IMG/VR virus record: IMGVR_UViG_3300021963_005763
Coordinates: 39,954 to 103,953 of that record
DNA: 64,000 nucleotides
From: a virus
Reading direction: 5' to 3' (one strand)
Positions 28,401 to 35,163 of this stretch are shown here, one piece after another. The stretch's first letter is position 1. Every line of letters starts with the position of its first letter. The notes under the pieces were generated by a model that ran no database searches, had not been told where the DNA came from, and saw nothing but the letters and a program-made list of their open reading frames with translations. A program made the translations under genes and the position numbers.

Positions 28401-29344
28401 CAGCAAGTTTAGGTCTAAGTGTGGGTCAATTACCTGCTCATATACAGGCTATGCGTCATTTAAATACCATTACAAATTTAATTGTCAGCAACAGCATAAT
28501 ACCAGCAAGTAGCGCAGGAACAGTTAAGATTTATCAAACTGGAACAAATACTACAACACAATATAGTAATTTATTGTTACAGGATGGTTCACAGGCCATA
28601 ACATTTATTAATTTAAGATTCAATGATATGATCAATATCATTGCTGCTCCTAATCTTACAAGTGCCGAGAACGTTGTTAGACAAAACAATAGAAATACTA
28701 CAGGACCAGCAGTACAAGGAGCAGGAGCGGCAGTTAGTCTTATTGAAAACAACATAGAATTTCTTGCAGATGAGGTCGCTGCATTCGTTGCTTACTATAA
28801 TTATGGTCCAGGTGGAAGCGGATTTTCTAGTTACTCTACATCCGTAAGAGAGCAAATCAGCGTAAAATGCCAAAGAGATGCCAAGATAATACTTCAACGA
28901 TTAATATATGATATTGAATCTGGTGGTAATTATAACATGGTCATGTCTGGTCTAAGTTATTGGAGACGTACTGGTACTTACCATATAGTGAGTTTAGGTG
29001 AAGGTGTTACTAGAACTGACTTATTCCCAGACGGAGCAACTGTAAATTTCTATCAAAGAAGTTACATGAGTGCCAGTGGTTATGTATTTGAATATGTAGG
29101 AGCTGGTATTGATTACGGAGCATTACCTCAACGTGGTGTAGCTGATCCGCAGCAAAGTAGAGAAGTAGTTCAATTAAATGCTGGTAAGGTATTCTTTACA
29201 TCAACTGATCAAAATGGTGATTTTAGAATTGGCCCAGGGCTAGTTATCAGTCAGGCTACTGGTGTTCTTAGCGGTAGAACATTTACAAGATCTTTGTTCG
29301 CCAATCTAACACCGTTTATATTGGCTATTGAGGCGGGCGGTTAA
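22412..29344 (+). CDS. Giant fibre/virion protein with KCxRD repeats and beta-helix
   Basis: A 2310-residue structural protein, the largest here. Residues 25-150 are about a dozen short Gly/Asn/Thr units (NTAGTSLTNTAGTNLTNVAS style), likely a triple-stranded beta-helix. Two GGVGI-type fibre repeats follow near 245 and 350. Residues about 430-560 resemble a pectate-lyase-type right-handed beta-helix (LYVTMDGNDTNDGR, LVSAGHYLEDN, SIRGSDIRTTFIEP). From about 630 to 1610 there are six copies of a roughly 150-residue helical unit with K-C-x-R-D-x-G and G-x-x-Y-[WYF]; a seventh lies near 2150. A second beta-helix (1610-1790) and a closing IGPGLVISQATGVLSGRTF complete it. Host attachment or whisker function is inferred. 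Confidence 0.75.
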   Translation: MPVNVLNIPGDYYITANNGLIQVKAGQSVTNQAGSYLLNTAGSYLRNNAGSFLENVAGTSLTNTAGTSLTNTAGTNLTNVASGILANSAGTNMTNNAGGNMVNVAVGNITNQAGGNLTNQVTGNFDNTISGNFNNVITGSILNLSNNNITNNAIGNISNVSQNFSIYADVIQLGENSADKINPVGLFNNNLVPDVDITYDFGTSLISWRKVYAEESYLKGTDNVDNPYLRPYNPADIYGTAAQRQAGAFYVAGGVGIEKDLNVGGFIYGRVETANTSLSINVTATNVDQVFYSTFAVNTGNQFLFIDNAGPFGGFTYNPSEGKLTVDRARVAQTDNSVSTMTGAFTITGGVGIGKDVYVGGNILPGAVNTGSLGKQDLEWYQGYIDNLYTKVIGSTASNLTVAPGSGMTDVFGDIRVRGTNPIGTAPVVRNTLYVTMDGNDTNDGRAMDASRACRTIGGALRSPYYQEGTQILVSAGHYLEDNPLPMKRYTSIRGSDIRTTFIEPINKTQDLFHVNSGCYLNYMTFLNGRSGLLEGPYEQGFNRGAYCTAFPPLSGDDRITLNQSPYIQNCTNQSGPWLKDGTMFIPNQTIQVPVAVGTGTWAANTTQIVVSVSTGTIELGMTINAGNQNPGFYDARTLLLANKGFIQEQVVTFVDQTFNSGNFSYDAIKCARDTGLIVESIAIDLLQNSDSDSIFAGLQYWRQDGFVDAIGNQITTTTNAIAYLRNITSATVATSTEKGIVFNRFNDILDVLNSGTTYTIELQNGTFSEWITNKIQSNYTGTTASSYLAAANAIISNKTTLTNQTIAYIQSTAPTFTFNTSTCRRDIGFILDSVVFDLLHGGNKQSIKSGVYYFQYTTGTSEVVAEVPQVQAAYRFMKGLVQNVVKGNVVVTKYQNTITQSVAGFNSATIYEADALADKIDIITGIIRDGPEDYYAVGKRVPILLTSNSSTAVQNAYNLLLANKQFIVAETIAYINSTSNFFDYNREKCRRDVGILVENIAYDATFGGNQKAVESGLAYFDGVISKISGQETQTISAIDYLASLAQKIIINDPCTDLLSGTGTYAQVINTALIGGGIAFDSIENLKNIITTIIDNGPDAAPVIYTSPGPDSAFVSAEILIQANRKFIQQETVNYINHVIIPATNPGYFPYSEIKCRRDTGLIIDSFAQDLLYYTNSHSQSTFAGLQYWGQDFYVGDIADQLNPTVEAIKYLKATAVKIIQNITPNDDLIARYQTVVAQNTTTYQAATLNEAAIISARFNEIIDIVSGNKTGWTDRIISNATASNIVSTINAYNNLLLHKNYLASEINAFVTATNFGFVYDAIKCGRDVGYMIDAVAFDLLHGGNRQSVQNGLYYYGFSTTSTNIYNETTQTVAAFNYLASIAGQVVRNQTVTARQTEVVQVFTTSTGTTSEATAITISVNTITSIITNGPGVAASPSAIAMTASSTATVIAAYDLLYANKSFLIEETIAYIDQTFNSGKFNYNEAKCFRDVGLILDAVTQDILLGGNSKSVEAGLSYWSNGYNSVGGQETTTTLALNRARDVALLVAANQTVTVTTGTIIPQIINTFFDYGYEYGPQEGITRNFGIINRIIENGPAYAPPVFKGGGLFSLVGINGADVNVTPKVVSVVQTGTNFRIGLDIPTIGFGTNATLYFGDTEIYPLRDYQVDELSFERTGNTSTWALRKIDQFGGMGGALIDGAVIADNSPIQSFVFDAYTQLTQGGRGVHIKNDGYAQLVSVFTIFSSIGVEVESGGIASIVNSNANFGNICLQANGFGRRKFTGHIYNPPYKAYPESPVGLVGSEGLNQYYPSGFWPNNAQVMVFLPDTADRPHISLVMEVEPPETVRDFTGQLTAQLNEQGFPGFLNANPTTGTLTTSTITLTGISTDGIFVGNAVYARDQFGRSTSTNLDVNGNYIQYIASGTVVTALGFNSITLNKPVQAGGSDPTNTTNSYNANYFDLYFCGNAYYTVLSSEIGSNPQYNTINQVIPDGENILSTASLGLSVGQLPAHIQAMRHLNTITNLIVSNSIIPASSAGTVKIYQTGTNTTTQYSNLLLQDGSQAITFINLRFNDMINIIAAPNLTSAENVVRQNNRNTTGPAVQGAGAAVSLIENNIEFLADEVAAFVAYYNYGPGGSGFSSYSTSVREQISVKCQRDAKIILQRLIYDIESGGNYNMVMSGLSYWRRTGTYHIVSLGEGVTRTDLFPDGATVNFYQRSYMSASGYVFEYVGAGIDYGALPQRGVADPQQSREVVQLNAGKVFFTSTDQNGDFRIGPGLVISQATGVLSGRTFTRSLFANLTPFILAIEAGG

Positions 29345-29355
29345 AAGGAAAAAAT

Positions 29356-29769
29356 ATGGCTCTTATACCATTAAATTCATTTAAAACAAAAACTACTGTA
29401 CTAACAACATCTAGTACCTATTTTAGTCCAACAATAGGAGGATCAACAAGTACAGTTTATACAGCACCAATTGGTGTTACTAGTATTATACTAATGGCGC
29501 AATGCTCTAACCTAACTAATAATACTCAATATGTTAGTTTTGTTCATCACAGAAATAGGCCTGTATTAGCAGATGCCCAAGGTAATGGTGCGCAGGCAGC
29601 TAATGTTGATAGTTATTTGGTTAAAGATTTTAGTATACCTGCAGGTGATGCTGGTACAGTGTTAAGTGGAAAATTAGTTTTAGAAAGTTTAGATAGTCTA
29701 AGAGCATATTCATTATCCAGTGGCACCGTTCAGTTGGTGCTGAGTATTTTAGAAACTGCTAACAATTAA
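29356..29769 (+). CDS. Small beta-rich virion protein
   Basis: A 137-residue protein. The pattern VYTAPIGVTSIILMAQCSNL, QYVSFVHHRNRP, VKDFSIPAGDAGTVLSGKLV, SGTVQLVLSILE is that of a compact beta-sandwich of the kind often found on phage fibres or baseplates. No family name can be given. It starts 11 bases after the giant fibre gene with AAGGA as Shine-Dalgarno and is followed after 11 bases by another fibre gene, so it is part of the fibre operon. Confidence 0.6.
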   Translation: MALIPLNSFKTKTTVLTTSSTYFSPTIGGSTSTVYTAPIGVTSIILMAQCSNLTNNTQYVSFVHHRNRPVLADAQGNGAQAANVDSYLVKDFSIPAGDAGTVLSGKLVLESLDSLRAYSLSSGTVQLVLSILETANN

Positions 29770-29780
29770 TTGAGAAATAT

Positions 29781-31466
29781 ATGCCAAGTTTATTAAGCGG
29801 ATCAGTACTAAGATCAGGAGGAAGCGGGCAGTTCCTTGACCTAGCCAGAGCTCAGCCTCAACTGCCTGCAACTCTAACTACACTTACTGGTTTCACGATT
29901 GCTACAGATGGTACCTTAATATCAACATATAGATCTAGCCTTGGGTTTGTAGAATTTTCTACTGCTTCGCTATATAGCGCATTACCAGAAGGTACAATTA
30001 GAATATTGGCTTCAGGTACTGCTTATCTATCAACAACTACTGCTACTGGGCTTCTTGTAGTACAAGGTGGTATAGGTGTAGGCGGCAATATGACCGTGGC
30101 CCAAGATATTCAAGTGAATGGTGTTACTGTAGGTCAAGGATATCAAGGTGTTAATAATATTGTTCTAAGAGGAATAGCTAATACAAACACATCTGTTTTA
30201 GAAAACGGCCAAAACAGTATTGCTATCGGATACGATGTGTTAACTGGTTTACTTACTGCTAATAAAAATATAGCAATCGGTAGAAAAGCACTTAGTTCAG
30301 GGACTAATATTAGTAATACGATAGCTATAGGTGATACAGCACTGGCTAGAATGGGTACGAATAATTACCCTTTCATTTCTACAATTTCAAATGTTACAAT
30401 TGTTCCAAGTACAAGTGTTACAAATATAACTAATACAACACCAATTCAAATTACAGCCGCTGCCCATGGCCTAAGCTCTGGTACTAAAGTGGTTCTCAAT
30501 GGAGTCATAGGTTTAGCTACTGCTACAGGAGCCCCTAGTGTAATCAATGGAACATCTTATTGGATAAGCTATATCAATGCCAATACTTTTAGTTTATATA
30601 ATAACAGAGCATTAACAATTCCTAGTAACGGATCTACAACAACCTTCAATGGAAGTATAGTATCGTTAACAAATTATATAAGTGGCGGAACCGTTGTAAG
30701 TCCTGTAAAAGTTAGTGTTAATACCTTTATTAATACTGGAACTGACATTTACATAGATGGCGTGGTAGGAACTACTCAACTTAATTTTAGACATTTCTAT
30801 GTAGATAATATCAATAGCACAACTATTGCCTTATACCAAAATAGTATTTTAGATCAACCAGAAGATTCAACCGGATACACTGCTTACAGTAGTAGTGGTA
30901 CAGTTTATAGATATGTTTATAATGATAATAACCTAGCGTTAGGTGTTAATTCAGCGCCAGTTTTAGAAAATGGGGCAAACAATTTCTTTTTTGGTAATAA
31001 CCTAGTAACATCAATGATAACAGGTAGTAACAATACCTTTATCGGACATAATGTAGGCGCTAACTTAGTCAATGTAAATGGTACTATAGCATTAGGCGGT
31101 GATAATTTGATCGATAATAGAGATAATCAGATCAATATCGGTAGTGTGTTTTACTATGATGGAGTAGGAAATACAGATATAAATTCAGATACTAGATTAG
31201 GATTAGGCACTGATTCAACAGGAACTGACACAGGCGCTTTAGTTGTAATTGGTGGAGCTGGTATTAAGGGTAAAGTATACAGCTATGGTAGCGGAGTACC
31301 TGACGAAAATTACGAACTATACACCCCAATAACTACAATTACTACTGGAACAGCACCGGCTAATCCTAGATTAGGAGATATTTGGATTAATACTAGTATT
31401 TTTGGTTATTTTCAGTATATACAAGATGGTACAAGCACCATATGGTTACAAATTGTACAACTATAA
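29781..31466 (+). CDS. Fibre protein with YadA-head-like and HGL-type modules
   Basis: A 561-residue fibre. It contains two copies of the GGVGIGG repeat (LLVVQGGIGVGGNMTV; ALVVIGGAGIKGKVYS). A trimeric-adhesin-like stretch has SIAIGYDVL, NIAIGRKALSSG, TIAIGDTALARMG, later NLALGVNSAP and TIALGGDNLI, the left-handed parallel beta-roll pattern of YadA heads. Two IT.A.HGL..G-type modules (about 205-345) also occur in the 961-residue protein downstream. The C-terminus (PRLGDIWINTS) resembles phage tail fibre ends. It is probably a trimeric attachment fibre. Confidence 0.7.
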   Translation: MPSLLSGSVLRSGGSGQFLDLARAQPQLPATLTTLTGFTIATDGTLISTYRSSLGFVEFSTASLYSALPEGTIRILASGTAYLSTTTATGLLVVQGGIGVGGNMTVAQDIQVNGVTVGQGYQGVNNIVLRGIANTNTSVLENGQNSIAIGYDVLTGLLTANKNIAIGRKALSSGTNISNTIAIGDTALARMGTNNYPFISTISNVTIVPSTSVTNITNTTPIQITAAAHGLSSGTKVVLNGVIGLATATGAPSVINGTSYWISYINANTFSLYNNRALTIPSNGSTTTFNGSIVSLTNYISGGTVVSPVKVSVNTFINTGTDIYIDGVVGTTQLNFRHFYVDNINSTTIALYQNSILDQPEDSTGYTAYSSSGTVYRYVYNDNNLALGVNSAPVLENGANNFFFGNNLVTSMITGSNNTFIGHNVGANLVNVNGTIALGGDNLIDNRDNQINIGSVFYYDGVGNTDINSDTRLGLGTDSTGTDTGALVVIGGAGIKGKVYSYGSGVPDENYELYTPITTITTGTAPANPRLGDIWINTSIFGYFQYIQDGTSTIWLQIVQL

Positions 31467-31478
31467 TGAGACAGTAAC

Positions 31479-32516
31479 ATGGCAATATTAAATTTTCCTC
31501 CCAATCCTACGCCCGGACAAACATATACAGTAGGAAATAGAACTTACATATGGAATGGTCAAGCTTGGATAATCGGTCCAGTACCAGGAAATTTTTCTAT
31601 CATTACAGGTACAAACTTAGTTTTAACAACGACTACAAACGCTGTAAGTCTTACAACAGGTGGAGGACTTACTGTTTATGGCGGCGCTGCTATTGCCCAA
31701 GATTTGATATTAGGTGGAAGTTTAATTGGGTTAAGTACAGGTACAGGTGGCGGAGTAGGCGCTATTATTGCTCAAACCGGTACATTTCAAAGATTATTTG
31801 TTTTAGGGGGTATTGCTACTACTAGCACAAATTCGGGAGCATTGGTTGTTAATGGCGGAGTGGGCATAAGCGGTGATTTATTCATGGGCGGAACTATATT
31901 TGCCGGTGGATCTCCTGTACTAACTACTGCTAGTTTTAATAACTCAGTAGCAGATGGAATTGATATTGACATCGTTGATGTCGGTGGCGGTGTTTTAGAA
32001 TTTAACGATATTTCTACACTTCAATCTGTTACCGGTAGAGGTTTTACCACAACATATAGAATTAATATTACAAATGCTACTTCTAGTACAAATACTACCA
32101 CAGGTGCTCTAACAGTAATCGGCGGGGTAGGTATAGGCGGAAGATTGAATTCAGAAAGTGTAAAGATACAAGACACCGTTTTTGATTCTACAGTTCAAAC
32201 GGTAAATAGTGTAGTACCGACGGTTATAGATGAATTTTCGTTTGGAGAGTTTAGATCTGCCAAATATCTAGTACAAATAGATGAAGGCACATCAAGTTCT
32301 CAAAGATGTCAAGTAACGGAGTTACTAACATTGGTTAGTAACACAGGGAGCGTAATTTTAACTGAATATGGTTCTGTTGTTACAGATACAGATCTAGGTA
32401 ATTTTGATGCTATGACTACGGTGGTAGGATCAGAAACAATGGTTAGATTATTTTTTATAGCAACAGATACTGTGCCAAAAACTGTAAAGGTGATGAGAAC
32501 AGCGATGGCAAAATAA
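31479..32516 (+). CDS. Fibre protein, GGVGIGG-repeat family
   Basis: A 345-residue protein. The N-terminal module (FPPNPTPGQTYTVGNRTYIW, NGQAWII) is a common phage fibre/appendage start. Three GGVGIGG-type repeats follow (near 60, 125 and 220). The last 100 residues (VIDEFSFGEFRSAKYLVQID through KTVKVMRTAMAK) form a beta domain that recurs at the end of the next gene. It belongs to the five-gene fibre array; spacing to its neighbours is 12 bases on each side. Confidence 0.7.
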   Translation: MAILNFPPNPTPGQTYTVGNRTYIWNGQAWIIGPVPGNFSIITGTNLVLTTTTNAVSLTTGGGLTVYGGAAIAQDLILGGSLIGLSTGTGGGVGAIIAQTGTFQRLFVLGGIATTSTNSGALVVNGGVGISGDLFMGGTIFAGGSPVLTTASFNNSVADGIDIDIVDVGGGVLEFNDISTLQSVTGRGFTTTYRINITNATSSTNTTTGALTVIGGVGIGGRLNSESVKIQDTVFDSTVQTVNSVVPTVIDEFSFGEFRSAKYLVQIDEGTSSSQRCQVTELLTLVSNTGSVILTEYGSVVTDTDLGNFDAMTTVVGSETMVRLFFIATDTVPKTVKVMRTAMAK

Positions 32517-32528
32517 AGGAAGTGGAGC

Positions 32529-35090
32529 ATGCCTATATTTTCGCAGAGTAGGGATTTTGTAACTAAGAATGGTATTGTAACTGAAGGGACAGGTGTCGCA
32601 ACTAGTTCTACAGGTGGCAGTAATATCATTCAATCTGGAGGTGGTCTAGCGGCTGCTGGTAACCTTGTTGTCGGCACCTCAGCTACCATTTACAGTGAAT
32701 TAGTTGTTTATGGTACAACTACTACCGTTCAAACACTTAAAGCAACCATAGTTACAGCTACTCAAACTTCTACCTTTGTTGATTTATTTGTAAGAGATAT
32801 AACTGCTAGTGGTACAATCAGTGGTACTGTAACAGGGAATATTAATTCTGCAACAAATCTAGCTAACGGTACAGCTGGTCAAGTTCCATATCAGTCTGCG
32901 GTTGGTGTAACAGCCTTTGTAGGCGGAGCAGCCAGTGCAGGTAATGTTTTCGTAAGTAATGGAACAGCAGCACCTGCATTTAAGAACACATTAACACTGA
33001 CAGGTTCTACAGTTGCTTCAAACACCAATAGCGGTGCATTGGTAGTTCAAGGTGGTGTCGGTATTTGGGGGGCATTATATGTAGGAGGAAGTTTAACTGC
33101 AGCTAGTGTAGTAGGTACTAGTACTAATGCCATTACTGCCACAAATATTGCTTTAGGAACGGCGGGACAACTTCCATATCAAAGTGCTATAGGCGTAACA
33201 GCATTTACAGGTCCAGGAACCACAGGCGAAATTCTAGTCAGCAGGAACAGTTCAGGTCCTGTATTTCAAAACACTCTAACATTAGCAGGTACAACTTCCG
33301 CAACATCTACAAATTCAGGTGCTCTACAGGTAGTAGGAGGTGTAGGTATAGGTGGAGCCCTATATGTAGGTGGATCCATAACTGGGTCATTAACTGGTAC
33401 GGCTACAAGTGCTAATAACCTAACAGGTGGCGCAGCAGGCAGTATTCCTATTCAAAGCGCAAGCGGTACAACTGCTTATATTCCGTTAGGCCTAAACGGA
33501 TATATTCTCAGTGTTACAGCAGGTAACACGGCAACATGGGTAAGCACAGCAGGTCTAAGCGCAGGTAATGCTACAACTTCTAGTAACTTATTAGGTGGTA
33601 CAGCAGGTCAAGTACCTTATCAAAGTAGTCCTGGAATAACAACCTTTACTGGACCCGGCAGTGAAGGTGAAATCCTGGTCAGCAGAGGCACAACTGGCCC
33701 AATATACAGCAATACTCTAACTATTGGTGGTACAACAAATGCTACAAACAGTTATACAGGTGCTCTACAGGTTAGAGGTGGCATAGGTATTGTTAAAGAT
33801 TTATATGTCGGTGGTTTAGCAGGTATTGTAGGAAACGTAACCTTAGAAAGTTCAGGGGCAAGCACTGCTACAGGCGCCACAAATGCTCTTTTTGTCAAAG
33901 GTGGTGTTTATATAAATCGAACATTGGTAGTGAAAGATCAAGCTACCTTTGAAGGTGCTGTGGTATTTGCCGGAACAGCTACATATGCCTACAGTACTAA
34001 TACGGTTTTCAGTGACAACCTAATTAATATTCATGTACCACCCGGATCTACAGGTAGTAATCATACATGGACTTTAGATGATGGCAAAGATATTGGACAC
34101 ATATTTCACTACTACAAATCAGGACAAGATAAGGATGCGTTTTTAGGATTAGCCAATGACACCAGTTACCTAGAATGGTATGATAATGGAACTGAAAGTG
34201 GAGGTGTATTTACCGGTACAAGTTATGGTATATTTAAGACTGGTGGTATACGACTTGTCGGGGGTGTAGCTAATAATGGAGATGCTAGTTCTGGAGATCT
34301 TCAGATAACCGGTGGTGTAGGCATTGGAGGTAGAATATATGTTGGATCTACAGCGACATACAATGCTAGCATATTACCGACTAGCTCAAATGTTAACCTA
34401 GGTAGTGCTAGTCAAAGATTTGGAACATTATTCGTAACCAGCAGTACAATAGATATTGGCGGTGTGCCATTAGGCAGCGATGGTTCCAGTTTACTGCTAG
34501 CACCGGGTGCTAGATTTACTGCCACAACAGTGGCCAGTGCTACAAATACAGGTGCTTTACAAGTTGTAGGAGGTTTAGGTGTAGGAGGATCTGCTTATTT
34601 TGGTGGTAGCGGTAGTTTTGCCTCAACCTCAGCTTCAACCTCTCCCTCTACAGGCGCACTGGTTGTGTCAGGTGGCGCAGGCATAGGTGGTAACCTGAAT
34701 ATCACTGGTACTGCCGCATTTGGTACAACTTCAAGCAGTGCTGTAGTCATGGGCTATGTTACAAACAATTCAGCTTATGCTACCTATACAAGTCCTGCTA
34801 TCATTAATACTGTTCAACAAGTTTTAGATACTTTTAGCACTTCTACGTATAGAACAGCCAAATATACAATTCAAATTGTTGATGGTGCCAAGTTCCACGC
34901 ACAAGAATTATTATTGTTCCATGATAACACACAGATTTATAAAACTGAATACTCAATAATTTTTAACAATGCTGAACTAGGAACCTTTGACGCAGATATT
35001 TCAAGTGGTAATGCTAGATTATTATTCACTGCTGCCGCAGGTGTAAGTAGTCTTGTGGTCAAGTTAAATCGAACCACGATAACCTCTTAG
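32529..35090 (+). CDS. Fibre protein, GGVGIGG- and PYQS-repeat family
   Basis: An 853-residue fibre built from two repeat types. Seven copies of a 17-residue unit (such as ALQVVGGVGIGGALYVGG) alternate with four copies of a longer unit of the type GTAGQVPYQSAVGVTAF. An island near 490-580 (HVPPGSTGSNHTWTLDDGKD) looks globular. The C-terminal 95 residues (LDTFSTSTYRTAKYTIQIVD, AQELLLFHDNTQIYKTEYS) match the end of the preceding 345-residue fibre. Such shared C-terminal domains are where receptor specificity often lies. Shine-Dalgarno GGAAGTGGAG. Confidence 0.72.
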   Translation: MPIFSQSRDFVTKNGIVTEGTGVATSSTGGSNIIQSGGGLAAAGNLVVGTSATIYSELVVYGTTTTVQTLKATIVTATQTSTFVDLFVRDITASGTISGTVTGNINSATNLANGTAGQVPYQSAVGVTAFVGGAASAGNVFVSNGTAAPAFKNTLTLTGSTVASNTNSGALVVQGGVGIWGALYVGGSLTAASVVGTSTNAITATNIALGTAGQLPYQSAIGVTAFTGPGTTGEILVSRNSSGPVFQNTLTLAGTTSATSTNSGALQVVGGVGIGGALYVGGSITGSLTGTATSANNLTGGAAGSIPIQSASGTTAYIPLGLNGYILSVTAGNTATWVSTAGLSAGNATTSSNLLGGTAGQVPYQSSPGITTFTGPGSEGEILVSRGTTGPIYSNTLTIGGTTNATNSYTGALQVRGGIGIVKDLYVGGLAGIVGNVTLESSGASTATGATNALFVKGGVYINRTLVVKDQATFEGAVVFAGTATYAYSTNTVFSDNLINIHVPPGSTGSNHTWTLDDGKDIGHIFHYYKSGQDKDAFLGLANDTSYLEWYDNGTESGGVFTGTSYGIFKTGGIRLVGGVANNGDASSGDLQITGGVGIGGRIYVGSTATYNASILPTSSNVNLGSASQRFGTLFVTSSTIDIGGVPLGSDGSSLLLAPGARFTATTVASATNTGALQVVGGLGVGGSAYFGGSGSFASTSASTSPSTGALVVSGGAGIGGNLNITGTAAFGTTSSSAVVMGYVTNNSAYATYTSPAIINTVQQVLDTFSTSTYRTAKYTIQIVDGAKFHAQELLLFHDNTQIYKTEYSIIFNNAELGTFDADISSGNARLLFTAAAGVSSLVVKLNRTTITS

Positions 35091-35120
35091 GGAGAAACCA
35101 GTCTATAGCATCATTAACTG

Positions 35121-35128
35121 GTTAAATA
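35121..35128 (+). promoter_or_regulatory. Late promoter GTTAAATA within a hairpin
   Basis: TAAATA precedes the 1723-residue fibre gene by 36 bases. Its first bases overlap the right arm of an inverted repeat AACCAGT (35096-35102) / ACTGGTT (35117-35123), which lacks a T tract. Confidence 0.5.
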
Positions 35129-35163
35129 TCGAGTTATAAGCCTGTAGGTGGAAAGGGAAACTG

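Noticed and set aside
35096-35123. The inverted repeat AACCAGT/ACTGGTT as a terminator.
   Set aside because: No T tract follows; the right arm overlaps the late promoter, so a regulatory role is possible but unsupported.
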